Below, piece after piece: positions 55,341 to 62,313 of a stretch of 64,000 nt of DNA (positions are counted from its first letter, which is position 1; each line of letters starts with the position of its first letter). This stretch comes from Aliiglaciecola sp041538045 (GTDB lineage: Bacteria; Pseudomonadota; Gammaproteobacteria; Enterobacterales; Alteromonadaceae). The stretch is taken from contig NZ_JBGOSE010000003.1 in assembly GCF_041538045.1 (NCBI RefSeq), forward strand, positions 62,001 through 126,000, in the 5' to 3' direction. The position numbers and the translations under genes are program-made. Below the pieces are notes generated by a model. The model made no database searches. It saw only the letters and a list, made by a program, of their open reading frames with translations, and was not told where the DNA came from.

Positions 55341-55649
55341 TTATTTGTATTTATCGACTATTTTTTTGCCTCGAATTAGCCCTGTTAGCTGCTTTAAAGA
55401 ATCTTTGAGCTGGGCCTCAATGATAGTTGAAAGTCTTTGATTAGCTTCCAATTCACTAGTAGAAAACAATTTTTCAGTATTTTTATCAAGTGATGAAATA
55501 TGCTTTGTCACTATTTCATCACGTTGGATGATAAGTTGCCGCAGCAACTTATCATCGAGTTCGTCACTGCTTAATACTGTTTCGAGTTGCTTATTAACAC
55601 TATCAAGATTGTCAGGAGTGTATTGATGACTAAGATTTAATTTATTCAC
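55341..55649 (-). CDS. Small helical protein, FliT-like export chaperone (tentative)
   Basis: A 102-residue charged, fully helical protein (DDKLLRQLIIQRDEIVTKHI, ANQRLSTIIEAQLKDSLKQL) directly after fliS, with which it overlaps by 4 bases. In many flagellar clusters this place is occupied by fliT, the export chaperone for FliD. The sequence itself shows no motif that I can call diagnostic; FliT proteins are poorly conserved. The assignment rests on size, helix content and position. Confidence 0.55.
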   Translation of the reverse strand: MNKLNLSHQYTPDNLDSVNKQLETVLSSDELDDKLLRQLIIQRDEIVTKHISSLDKNTEKLFSTSELEANQRLSTIIEAQLKDSLKQLTGLIRGKKIVDKYK

Positions 55650-56077
55650 ACGACAGCAGTACGTTTTTGCCTTTGCGCTTCATAAGCTTCTTGTTTTGCA
55701 TCTTCAGGAATACTCGCCCAAGCATTTTTAATTGGTAGCATTAGATTAATCACTTCATCCATTATGTTCAAGTCATTCTGAATATTCGCATCTGTGACAC
55801 GTTGAATCATATAATCATATAAATTAAATAAATTTTGACTCACTTCACTACCAATATCTAAATCTAAGGTATCTCTTAGGTTCATTAAGATTGCTGAAAC
55901 TCTAGACAAGTGATCTGACTTACCTTCAAAGTCTTTGCGCTCAATACACCCTTTACCGTAAGCCATGCGATCCAACGCACCTTGCATTAACATTAAGGTA
56001 ATTTTATGGGGATCGGCGGATGCCACGTCTTGTTTCAAATTGCCTTTTTTATAGGCATTAATACCTTTAAGTGCCAT
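55646..56077 (-). CDS. fliS: Flagellin export chaperone FliS
   Basis: A 143-residue helical protein with the family pattern: GINAYKKGNLKQDVASADPH, ITLMLMQGALDRM, then LNLRDTLD-like DTLDLDIGSEVSQNLFNLYD and MDEVINLMLPIKNAW. It binds the C-terminal end of flagellins and keeps them unfolded for export; in Pse-making bacteria glycosylation occurs before export. It lies between fliD and the fliT-like gene. Confidence 0.95.
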   Translation of the reverse strand: MALKGINAYKKGNLKQDVASADPHKITLMLMQGALDRMAYGKGCIERKDFEGKSDHLSRVSAILMNLRDTLDLDIGSEVSQNLFNLYDYMIQRVTDANIQNDLNIMDEVINLMLPIKNAWASIPEDAKQEAYEAQRQKRTAVV

Positions 56078-56090
56078 AATTTACTGCTCC

Positions 56091-57551
56091 TTATACCTGA
56101 CCAAGTGATGCCATTAATGCATTACCGGTTTGATTCAATTGGGTAACGGTTTGGTCTAGGTTTAAATATTTATCACGTAAAATCTCTTCGAAACTCAACA
56201 TACGAAGTTCAAATTGTTCCCGCTCGTCAGAGAGTTGATCCTTTTCATCTTTTATAGAGTTCTCTCGAGTGGCTAACAATCCACTGAAGGTGGTATATTC
56301 TTTAGTATAATCATACAAACGGGCCGCAATTCCTTCATCCTCATCGGTGAACAACGCAGCTATATCGTCAAAATTATCTTCTAGGGCTTCTGCGAGTCGC
56401 TCTTCTCCACTACCCAAACCAAACTCATCATAATCGGAAATTTCTAACTCACCATCAGAGTTAAGTTCAACACCAATGGCAAATAACCCACCAAGGGCGG
56501 AAGAACTAACATTAGAGCCGATGATACTCGATAGCCCAGAGGTGATACTACGTGCCATAAAGTCTCCGGCTAATGCGCCATCATCTTCAAGCTCAGAGGT
56601 ACCATATTTGGTAAGTGTCTCAATCTCTTTGGCCAACGCATTAAAGTTATCGACAAAGTCTCTGATTTTTTTATCTAAACCTTCGGTGTCATAACCGATT
56701 TTTAAAGTAGAGGTTTGAAATTCCCCTAACGAGTCTTTTGAAGAAACCGCAGATGCCTCAAAAGAAACACTCGATATGGTATTTTCAAATTCGTTGGTGG
56801 ATGACTCAACAGCGATACCATCAATGGTGGCTTGAGCATTTTGTGCACTCACTATTGGGTCTAGATAAGAAATTGATTCTGTTGAATCTGTGGTTGATAC
56901 ACGGTTGAGGTCGGCCAAATCATCATTATTAACAATGATTAAATCGTTCCCCTCCCCCGTAGTGGTTGAGCTGAAAACAAGCTTAGCACCGCCATCGGCA
57001 GTACCAGTATCGATGATACTGGCATTTACACCAAAGTTATCATCGGAGCTGTTAATGGCATTCGCCAATTGTTGTAAGGTTTGACCTGCTGAAACATTAA
57101 TATTGAAACTATCGCCAGTACTGTCAATCTTAAATGTTAAACTACCACTACCCGATGACAAAACAGAATCAGTACTTTCATTAAATCCGCCATCCACAGC
57201 ATCAGCAGTTTCTAATCTGCTACCGCTAGCTAACTGAGTAACGGCAATCTGATATTCACCTTTCACTGCACTATTAGCTGCTTCAGCGGTAAAAGGCTCA
57301 ATTGATTCGTCAGGATTAGTAATAGCTGGCTCACGCCCTTGGAGTTGGTTGTCATTACGCAACTCATCTACGGCGTCTAGAAAATCACTCATTTTAGATT
57401 TTAACTGGCCAATGCCAGAAATCTCAGCATCAAGTGATTCTTCTTTTTCGTCCAAGCGAGCCTGTTTTGGCTCTCTTTCAGCTGCAATTAATTGGGTGAC
57501 TAAATCATCTAAAGCCAACCCTGAGCCTACACCTAATGATTGGATTGTCAT
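56091..57551 (-). CDS. fliD: Flagellar filament cap protein FliD
   Basis: A 486-residue protein with the FliD start (IQSLGVGSGLALDDLVTQLI), a variable serine/aspartate-rich centre and the conserved C-terminal helix region (FELRMLSFEEILRDKYLNLD) ending in QLNQTGNALMASLGQV. It caps the growing filament and folds exported flagellin. Second gene of the flaG-fliD-fliS operon. Confidence 0.96.
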   Translation of the reverse strand: MTIQSLGVGSGLALDDLVTQLIAAEREPKQARLDEKEESLDAEISGIGQLKSKMSDFLDAVDELRNDNQLQGREPAITNPDESIEPFTAEAANSAVKGEYQIAVTQLASGSRLETADAVDGGFNESTDSVLSSGSGSLTFKIDSTGDSFNINVSAGQTLQQLANAINSSDDNFGVNASIIDTGTADGGAKLVFSSTTTGEGNDLIIVNNDDLADLNRVSTTDSTESISYLDPIVSAQNAQATIDGIAVESSTNEFENTISSVSFEASAVSSKDSLGEFQTSTLKIGYDTEGLDKKIRDFVDNFNALAKEIETLTKYGTSELEDDGALAGDFMARSITSGLSSIIGSNVSSSALGGLFAIGVELNSDGELEISDYDEFGLGSGEERLAEALEDNFDDIAALFTDEDEGIAARLYDYTKEYTTFSGLLATRENSIKDEKDQLSDEREQFELRMLSFEEILRDKYLNLDQTVTQLNQTGNALMASLGQV

Positions 57552-57574
57552 GACGAACCTCTTTAATAAAAAAT

Positions 57575-58000
57575 TTAAGCTTGCTTGTTAAACAATACTC
57601 CTACTGCGCTGCCTACGTCAGATTGGAGATCTTTGATTTTCTCAGACAAAGCAAGAACCTCTTCAGTAGGGATTTGTCTAATTACCTCCCCTGACTCTGA
57701 ATCTGTTACTTTAACAACTTGCCTTTCACTCTTTTCATCAACAGAAAACGATAGTTGACGATTAGAAGTCTGTAGAAAATCACTGATTTCGCTAACCGCA
57801 CTTTCAATGTTTACAGAATCTTCATTGATTGATACGTTGTTATCGGCCTCTCTCTGATTTTCTTGATCATTTTGCGCAGATGCTGCCACCGATTTTTGTT
57901 CATTTCTGAGCTGACTTTGTTCAGATTCGTTTACAGAAACCGGGGGTGTTAATTCTTGCTGTGCAAAATTCTGGCCATACTGTGAAAAATTAACATCCAT
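57575..58000 (-). CDS. flaG: Flagellar protein FlaG
   Basis: A 141-residue protein with a disordered N-terminal half and the FlaG domain at the end: VEQLNxx-type helix (VSEISDFLQTSNRQLSFSVD), then VVKVTDSESGEVIRQIPTEE. FlaG influences filament length. Start ATG with GGAGGTG upstream. It follows the first flagellin after a 90-base gap holding a GCCACTA / TAGTGGC hairpin without a T-tract. Confidence 0.9.
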   Translation of the reverse strand: MDVNFSQYGQNFAQQELTPPVSVNESEQSQLRNEQKSVAASAQNDQENQREADNNVSINEDSVNIESAVSEISDFLQTSNRQLSFSVDEKSERQVVKVTDSESGEVIRQIPTEEVLALSEKIKDLQSDVGSAVGVLFNKQA

Positions 58001-58090
58001 CTTTCACCTCCACTTCAAAGCAATTTGCCACTAACCCTATAAGTATAGTGGCATTATCATTGATAGACTAACTTTTAAAAGCTAATCAAA

Positions 58091-58915
58091 TTATCCTAAC
58101 AAAGACAACGCCGATTGAGGTCGTTGATTTGCTTGGCTAAGCACAGACAAAGATGCCTGTTGAACAATTTGATTTCGAGTTAGTTCAGCTGTTTCAGTTG
58201 CAAAGTCGGTGTCACGAATACGTGAACGAGCACCAGCAATATTTTCTGAAATGTTACTCAGGTTACGAATAGTTGATTGGAAGCGGTTTTGCAATGCACC
58301 CAAATCAGCTCTGACCGCACCGACAGTAGAGATAGCATTGTCAATTGAAGTCAAGGCTCCAGATGCTCCAGCAATAGTAGCAACTGACAATGAACCTATG
58401 TTCAAACCTGATGAACCGTACCCACCAGAGCGAGACAAGTTAATTGAAATAGTTTGGCCACCGTTGGCACCTACTAGAAACGCTGCCGAAAATGATCCCT
58501 TAAGGATATCTACACCAGCGAATTGTGAATCGGTAGAAATACGCGAAATTTCCGTTTTCAACGCTGAGACTTCTTTTTGCAGCGCTAAACGGTCAGCAGA
58601 TGTATTGATACCATTTTGCGATTGTACGGCTAAGGTACGGATACGCTGCAAAGAAGATGTTACCTCACCTAAAGCTCCTTCAGCCGTTTGTGCTAACGAA
58701 ATAGCATCGTTGGCATTACGAACGGCTTGGTTAAGACCTTCTACTTGAGTTGTAAGACGATCTGAGATTTGTAAACCGGCCGCATCATCTGCTGCTCGGT
58801 TAATACGAAAGCCTGACGACAATCTTTCAAATGATGTGCTAAGTGACTGTCCTGAATCAAACAACTGACGCTGAGCATTCAAAGACGACACATTGGTGTT
58901 TACATATAAACCCAT
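58091..58915 (-). CDS. Flagellin (copy 1, outer type)
   Basis: A 274-residue flagellin, short because it has only the D0/D1 parts and a small centre. N-terminal VNTNVSSLNAQRQLFDSGQ, FERLSSGFRINRAADDAAGL and LQRIRTLAVQSQNG; C-terminal NISENIAGARSRIRDTDFAT and ANQRPQSALSLLG. With copy 4 it shares NRAADDAAG and the absence of internal insertion, so these two form one subtype. AGGAGG lies 6 bases before the ATG. It has its own sigma-28 promoter and about 150 bases of structured 5' leader. Confidence 0.96.
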   Translation of the reverse strand: MGLYVNTNVSSLNAQRQLFDSGQSLSTSFERLSSGFRINRAADDAAGLQISDRLTTQVEGLNQAVRNANDAISLAQTAEGALGEVTSSLQRIRTLAVQSQNGINTSADRLALQKEVSALKTEISRISTDSQFAGVDILKGSFSAAFLVGANGGQTISINLSRSGGYGSSGLNIGSLSVATIAGASGALTSIDNAISTVGAVRADLGALQNRFQSTIRNLSNISENIAGARSRIRDTDFATETAELTRNQIVQQASLSVLSQANQRPQSALSLLG

Positions 58916-59075
58916 ATTTACCTCCTGAGAACTACCTATTAACTGATAAGGTAATTCGCCTCAAATTTGACCTCCAAGAAATACTCCTTGAAAGCCACCT
59001 CTCTTTTATTGAGAATCGGCACCTCTACCTATTCTCAACTTAAAATTCTTTAAAAAGAATTTCCCTCAACTAATG
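58916..59075 (-). other. Structured 5' leader of flagellin copy 1
   Basis: Two hairpins lie in the predicted leader: AAATTCTTT / AAAGAATTT (59043-59062) at its very 5' end, and TTGAGAAT / ATTCTCAA (59009-59038) with a 14-base loop. They could affect stability or ribosome access of the mRNA. Confidence 0.5.
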
Positions 59076-59102
59076 TTATCGACCTCACCTTGAAGATCTT
59101 TA
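59076..59102 (-). promoter_or_regulatory. Sigma-28 promoter of flagellin copy 1
   Basis: On the minus strand TAAAGATC, an 11-base spacer and GTCGATAA: close to the FliA consensus TAAAGTTT-N11-GCCGATAA. About 160 bases upstream of the start codon. Confidence 0.88.
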
Positions 59103-59440
59103 GTTTTTTTATTAATTTATTACTAAACATAAACCATTGATAAATAACAACTTTAAAATAAAGTAAAAAATGATGAATATTTATTTTAAAAAGATAAGTA
59201 AATAGCAGGAGATAAAAGAGGTGTATAGGCTGGTTTTATATAGGAAGCCGAGTGTATGTTATTGGTGTTACCCATTTAAATGGTTTGCACTAAATATAGT
59301 GCGTTGAGTCAGAGTCACCTCAAGGAGCAAAGTTAAATGCGATTTGGTGAACTAAGGTGACCGCCAACTAAGCTATATTACTCTGTTGTTATTTATACGT
59401 GTTTAATACTTTGAATATTTCAATTTTAGACTTCGGAGAT
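59103..59440. other. Non-coding DNA between flagellin promoter and sigma-54 element
   Basis: About 340 bases, AT-rich, without a credible open frame, lying upstream of the copy 1 promoter and of the plus-strand sigma-54 motif. It could hold activator sites for the latter; I see no defined repeat. Confidence 0.3.
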
Positions 59441-59460
59441 TTTTGGCACAGCGATTGCTA
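59441..59460 (+). promoter_or_regulatory. Plus-strand sigma-54 promoter with no gene downstream
   Basis: TTGGCACAGCGATTGCT has TGGCAC, TTGCT and a GG to GC spacing of exactly 10 bases, almost the full sigma-54 consensus. It points away from flagellin copy 1 and into the non-coding 3' region of copy 2 on the opposite strand. Confidence 0.65.
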
Positions 59461-59495
59461 AGTTATCAGGTATAAACGTGAGACAAATAAAAAAA

Positions 59496-59547
59496 GCCAT
59501 TTTTTTGGCAATAAGAATAAAAAAAGGCCAGATCAAATGACCTGGCC
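59496..59547 (-). terminator. Tandem intrinsic terminators of flagellin copy 2
   Basis: Read on the minus strand: first GGCCAGGTC / GATCTGGCC (a 9-bp stem with one G-U, ATTT loop) followed by seven T, then GCCA / TGGC around six A followed by another T-run. They end a roughly 260-base 3'UTR after the copy 2 stop codon. Confidence 0.88.
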
Positions 59548-59550
59548 AAC

Positions 59551-59575
59551 TTGCTCACGTTAGGAGTACGAGCAA
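59551..59575 (-). ncRNA. 3'UTR hairpin with CUCCUAACGU loop (copy 2)
   Basis: TTGCTC and GAGCAA pair around a 13-base loop whose minus-strand sequence contains CUCCUAACGU. It lies directly before the terminator. The same loop, also 13 bases, occurs with a different stem at 62215-62243. Confidence 0.65.
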
Positions 59576-59784
59576 ATACTGTTTCTGTCCGGCTGGCAGG
59601 GTTAGAGAATGAATACTGGCCTCTCAACCAAACTTCTACACTCTCAGTCCTGTTAGTCGGCTTTTTATTCAGGTGGTGCCGACACCACCGCCATCCTTGG
59701 CCTATCTAGACACATTTCCAATGTGCCTCTGGGTTGGCCTCTCATTTCCTACCCTCAGAAATTGAGTTCTCTGTTTTTTTAATA
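59576..59784 (-). other. Long structured 3'UTR of flagellin copy 2
   Basis: Non-coding, with further hairpins: GGTGGTG / CACCACC with a TCGG loop near 59680-59697, and GGCACATT / AATGTGTC near 59709-59727. It contains the 15-base repeat CTACACTCTCAGTCC (59636-59650), also present in the copy 4 leader. Confidence 0.5.
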
Positions 59785-60612
59785 TTACCCTAGTAACTGC
59801 AACGCTGCCTGGGGCCTTTGATTGGCTTGAGATAACACCGTCAAATTGGCTTGCTGTAAAATTTGAGAACGGGTAAGGCTTGCCGTTTCTGTGGCAAAAT
59901 CTGTATCTCTAATACGGGATCTTGCCGCTGATACGTTCTCAGATATATTACTTAAATTACGAATTGTCGATTGAAAGCGATTTTGTATTGCCCCTAAATC
60001 AGCCCGTTTAGCATCAATAATGGAAATCGCTTGGCTTACTCTAGTTAACGCCGCTGAAGCCTGAGCTTCAGATGCCACCGAAATATTGTAACCAGCGAAT
60101 AAGCCTGAAGTGCCGAACCCGCCGGGGCGAGAAATATTAACACTGATAGTTTGGCCAGCGTTAGCGCCAACTAGAAACTTAGCTGAATAAAAACCATCCA
60201 ATAGATTTACCCCACCAAACTGACTATAGCTGGCAATACGGCTTATCTCGGTTTTTAATGCCGACACTTCTTTTTGTAAGGCTAAGCGATCCGCAGAATT
60301 ATTGATGCCATTTTGCGATTGAACTGCCAAAACTCTAATCCGTTGCAACGCGACTGTGGTTTCGGCTAATGCCCCTTCAGCAGTTTGCGCTAAGGATATG
60401 CCATCATTTGCATTTCTGACGGCCATGTCCAAGCCTAAAATTTGCGTGGTTAGACGATTAGATATTTGCAAACCTGCCGCATCGTCCTTTGCGCTATTAA
60501 TACGGAAACCTGACGACAAACGTTCAAAAGCGGTACTTAAATCGTTGTTAGTGGTAATTAATTGCCGCTTGGCATTAATTGAAGAAATATTTGTGTTCAC
60601 AAATAAAGTCAT
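59785..60612 (-). CDS. Flagellin (copy 2, inner type)
   Basis: A 275-residue flagellin from the ATG at 60612 (AGGAG eight bases upstream); three extra codons upstream are in frame. N-terminal VNTNISSINAKRQLITTNND, FERLSSGFRINSAKDDAAGL, LTTQILGLDMAVRNANDGIS; C-terminal NISENVSAARSRIRDTDFAT and ANQRPQAALQLLG. AKDDAAG and QILGL are shared with copy 3 and distinguish these two from copies 1 and 4. No convincing sigma-28 promoter was found upstream, unlike the other three copies, so its expression may depend on another control. Confidence 0.95.
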   Translation of the reverse strand: MTLFVNTNISSINAKRQLITTNNDLSTAFERLSSGFRINSAKDDAAGLQISNRLTTQILGLDMAVRNANDGISLAQTAEGALAETTVALQRIRVLAVQSQNGINNSADRLALQKEVSALKTEISRIASYSQFGGVNLLDGFYSAKFLVGANAGQTISVNISRPGGFGTSGLFAGYNISVASEAQASAALTRVSQAISIIDAKRADLGAIQNRFQSTIRNLSNISENVSAARSRIRDTDFATETASLTRSQILQQANLTVLSQANQRPQAALQLLG

Positions 60613-60698
60613 TATCCACACTCCTAAACTTTAATTAACCTATTGTTTATTAGAAGTTTTACTTTAAAAAAGTGTCGATAACTCAGTACAATATAATT
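60613..60698 (-). other. Leader region of flagellin copy 2
   Basis: AT-rich non-coding DNA with the UUUAGGAGUG ribosome binding site. A TAAAGTAA element is present but lacks a fitting -10; no clear promoter. Confidence 0.35.
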
Positions 60699-60716
60699 TT
60701 GGCACACAAAATGCTA
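60699..60716 (+). promoter_or_regulatory. Second plus-strand sigma-54 promoter with no gene downstream
   Basis: TTGGCACACAAAATGCT: TGGCAC and TGCT with GG and GC exactly 10 bases apart. It faces away from flagellin copy 2, towards copy 3 on the opposite strand. Confidence 0.65.
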
Positions 60717-60888
60717 AAATCATACTGTCAGTCATTACCATGGCTGACAGTTTTGCCAAGCAATTAAGGTTGACAAAACTGTATAAAAGCAAGAGCGAAA
60801 GCTCTGGTCGACGGGCGGGATTGATGGCCTATACCTCAATACCTCCTCACTACCTCCTGGCATCTTTTCTGCCCAGTCGACTGCCCAT

Positions 60889-60906
60889 TAAAAAAGCCTA
60901 AGGCTA
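60889..60906 (-). terminator. Possible short terminator of flagellin copy 3
   Basis: On the minus strand AGCC-TTA-GGCT followed by six T, about 200 bases after the copy 3 stop codon. The stem is short, so it is weak. Confidence 0.4.
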
Positions 60907-60982
60907 TATAATGGAGTGAGAATTCGCCCGCGCCTTTATACAGCGTGAGTTATCTAGTTGTCTTAGTAAAACGTATCTTCTT

Positions 60983-61034
60983 CGGTCGGTTGCAGCCTGC
61001 CCCCACAATTTGCAATCCGACCGTTTTCTTCTTT
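60983..61034 (+). terminator. Plus-strand intrinsic terminator without an upstream gene
   Basis: CGGTCGG-TTGCA pairs with TGCAA-T-CCGACCG (one bulged base), followed by TTTTCTTCTTTC on the plus strand only. On the minus strand it is followed by purines, so it acts on plus-strand RNA. Confidence 0.7.
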
Positions 61035-61065
61035 CTAATCAATCTTCAATGTTGCAGCCTGCCCC
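60989..61065. repeat. 15-base direct repeat downstream of flagellin copy 3
   Basis: GTTGCAGCCTGCCCC occurs exactly at 60989-61003 and 61051-61065. The first copy lies inside the plus-strand terminator stem. Role unknown. Confidence 0.8.
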
Positions 61066-61107
61066 TGTTGCTTGCTCAGCATCATATTTCATGATTTCTC
61101 TCTCTTA

Positions 61108-61950
61108 TTATTGCAACAATTGCAAAGCAGCTTGTGGACGTTGATTCGCTTGTCCCAACACGGTAATACTGGCTTGTTGAATTATCTGCCAGCGGGTTAA
61201 TTCAGCTGTTTCAGCCGCAAAGTCTGTATCGCGGATACGAGATCTCGCCGCAGAAACATTTTCTGAAATGTTACTTAAGTTTCTGATTGTAGATTGGAAA
61301 CGGTTTTGTATTGCACCTAAATCAGCACGTTTAGCATCAATTATAGAAATTGCGCCTAATACTGCCGCCATGGCACGAGAAGCCTGTGCTTCAGTGGCAA
61401 CTGAAATTAAATTTGCTTCAATGCTTTGAGAGCCAAACAGACCGGACGTACCGTATCCACCTGGTCTAGAAATATTGACGCTGATAGTTTGACCTGGGTT
61501 AGCACCGACTAAGAATGCTGAAGAGTAATCCCCACCAAGAATATTGACACCACCAAACTGCGATGTTGCGGCAATACGACTGATTTCTTGTTTTAACGCA
61601 TCAACTTCTTTTTGTAGCGCTAACCGGTCGGCAGAACCATTAATACCATTTTGAGATTGCACTGCCAGTACACGAATACGTTGCAATGCGGAAGTAGTTT
61701 CAGCCAAAGCACCTTCTGCTGTTTGCGCAAGAGAGATACCATCGTTGGCATTTCTTACAGCCATATTTAGGCCGAGAATTTGTGTCGTAAGACGATTGGA
61801 AATTTGTAGTCCAGCGGCATCATCTTTCGCGTTGTTTATGCGAAAACCAGAGGACAAGCGTTCAAACGCAGTACTTAGATTATTGTTCGACGTGAATAGC
61901 TGACGACTAGCATTCAACGACGACACATTAGTGTTGACGTATAAAGACAT
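61108..61950 (-). CDS. Flagellin (copy 3, inner type)
   Basis: A 280-residue flagellin, the longest of the four, with a few extra residues in the centre (SQSIEANLISVATEAQ). It shares INNAKDDAAGLQISN and LTTQILGLNMAVRNANDGIS with copy 2. C-terminal AARSRIRDTDFAAETAELTR and ANQRPQAALQLLQ, where a final Gln replaces the Gly of the others. The mRNA ribosome binding site reads CGUUAGGAG, which is complementary to the loop of the 3'UTR hairpins of copies 2 and 4. Own sigma-28 promoter at 62105-62132. Confidence 0.96.
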   Translation of the reverse strand: MSLYVNTNVSSLNASRQLFTSNNNLSTAFERLSSGFRINNAKDDAAGLQISNRLTTQILGLNMAVRNANDGISLAQTAEGALAETTSALQRIRVLAVQSQNGINGSADRLALQKEVDALKQEISRIAATSQFGGVNILGGDYSSAFLVGANPGQTISVNISRPGGYGTSGLFGSQSIEANLISVATEAQASRAMAAVLGAISIIDAKRADLGAIQNRFQSTIRNLSNISENVSAARSRIRDTDFAAETAELTRWQIIQQASITVLGQANQRPQAALQLLQ

Positions 61951-62104
61951 TTTTTTCTCCTAACGATTTAAGCAATCCGCCAAACCTATTATTATTATTA
62001 GTGGTTTTTGCGGTGATTCTAAGTGCGCTATTATTAGTTTTATTACGTCACTTATTTGGGCGTGTACTTATTATTTTTTATTTTGTACATCACTCTTGAA
62101 ATCT
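61951..62104 (-). other. 5' leader of flagellin copy 3
   Basis: About 145 bases. CCGC-C-AAACC pairs with GGTTT-TT-GCGG (about 61977-62013), enclosing a short run of TTA triplets. The CTCCTAACG complement of the ribosome binding site is at 61957-61965. Confidence 0.5.
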
Positions 62105-62132
62105 TTATCGAACAGGATCGAGAAATTCTTTA
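62105..62132 (-). promoter_or_regulatory. Sigma-28 promoter of flagellin copy 3
   Basis: Minus-strand TAAAGAAT, a 12-base spacer and TTCGATAA. One base longer than the optimal spacing, otherwise like the promoters of copies 1 and 4. Confidence 0.75.
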
Positions 62133-62185
62133 GACTATTTTCTAACTAAATATTAATTCCTATATTTTTCAAACGTTTAGGTTGA

Positions 62186-62211
62186 GAAAAAAGCCGACTA
62201 AATTAGCCGGC
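62186..62211 (-). terminator. Intrinsic terminator of flagellin copy 4
   Basis: GCCGGCTAA / TTAGTCGGC on the minus strand pair fully if one G-U is allowed (a mismatch on the plus strand), followed by six T. It lies directly after the CUCCUAACGU hairpin. Confidence 0.85.
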
Positions 62212-62214
62212 GAA

Positions 62215-62243
62215 GCGCTCTTACGTTAGGAGGGAAAGAGCGC
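62215..62243 (-). ncRNA. 3'UTR hairpin with CUCCUAACGU loop (copy 4)
   Basis: GCGCTCTT and AAGAGCGC form an 8-bp stem around a 13-base loop with the same CUCCUAACGU core (minus strand) as the hairpin at 59551-59575. The stems differ in sequence while the loop is kept, and a terminator follows at once in both. Confidence 0.65.
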
Positions 62244-62313
62244 ACTCTCTACGTTTTGGGCCATTAAATACAGATTCACTACCTCCTGGCTTTAATTTCC
62301 CAATCGTATTCTA

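Larger units (their letters stand above)
59470..59669 (+). ncRNA. Candidate sigma-54-dependent small RNA, antisense to the flagellin copy 2 3'UTR
   Basis: The stretch between the plus-strand sigma-54 motif and a plus-strand terminator-like structure holds no credible gene. The terminator candidate is a 12-bp stem, CCGGCTGGCAGG (59589-59600) with CCTGTTAGTCGG (59649-59660), containing three G-U pairs that form only in plus-strand RNA and followed by CTTTTTATT; its 48-base loop is large. The RNA would also contain the TTGCTC/GAGCAA hairpin with loop ACGUUAGGAG. Minus-strand terminators of copy 2 overlap it. Confidence 0.4.
60726..61034 (+). ncRNA. Candidate sigma-54-dependent small RNA between flagellin copies 2 and 3
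   Basis: About 310 bases, plus strand, from a sigma-54 motif to a strong plus-strand intrinsic terminator, with no credible gene. Structures seen in plus orientation are CTGTCAG / CTGACAG (60725-60750), an alternative CAGTTTTG / CAAAACTG (60748-60781), and AGAGC-GAAA-GCTCT (60792-60805), whose GAAA tetraloop is a stable GNRA loop only on this strand. The last plus-strand gene ends at 34282, so no upstream message explains the terminator. Function and target unknown. Confidence 0.5.
60847..62290. repeat. 15-base repeat shared by 3'UTRs of copies 3 and 4
   Basis: TCACTACCTCCTGGC is exact at 60847-60861 and 62276-62290 (only these end segments, not the DNA between). Part of it, TACCTCCTG, is also the complement of the copy 1 ribosome binding site at 58919-58927. 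Confidence 0.75.

Noticed and set aside
60660..60681. GTCGATAA on the plus strand at 60674-60681, a sigma-28 -10 look-alike.
   Set aside because: The only matching -35-like sequence is three bases too far away, and nothing is encoded downstream.
60945..60975. Possible minus-strand sigma-28 promoter for flagellin copy 2 (CTAGATAA with ATACGTTT).
   Set aside because: Both elements match the consensus poorly, and the leader would be over 300 bases long.
61983..62000. Short TTA triplet run as a microsatellite or CRISPR-like repeat.
   Set aside because: Only about five triplets, no spacers; best explained as the AT-rich loop of a leader hairpin.
62230..62290. AGGAGG followed by GTG and a 17-codon frame in the 3'UTR of flagellin copy 4 (minus strand).
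   Set aside because: Spacing of two bases between AGGAGG and GTG is too short, and the matching repeat at 60847 is not followed by a frame.
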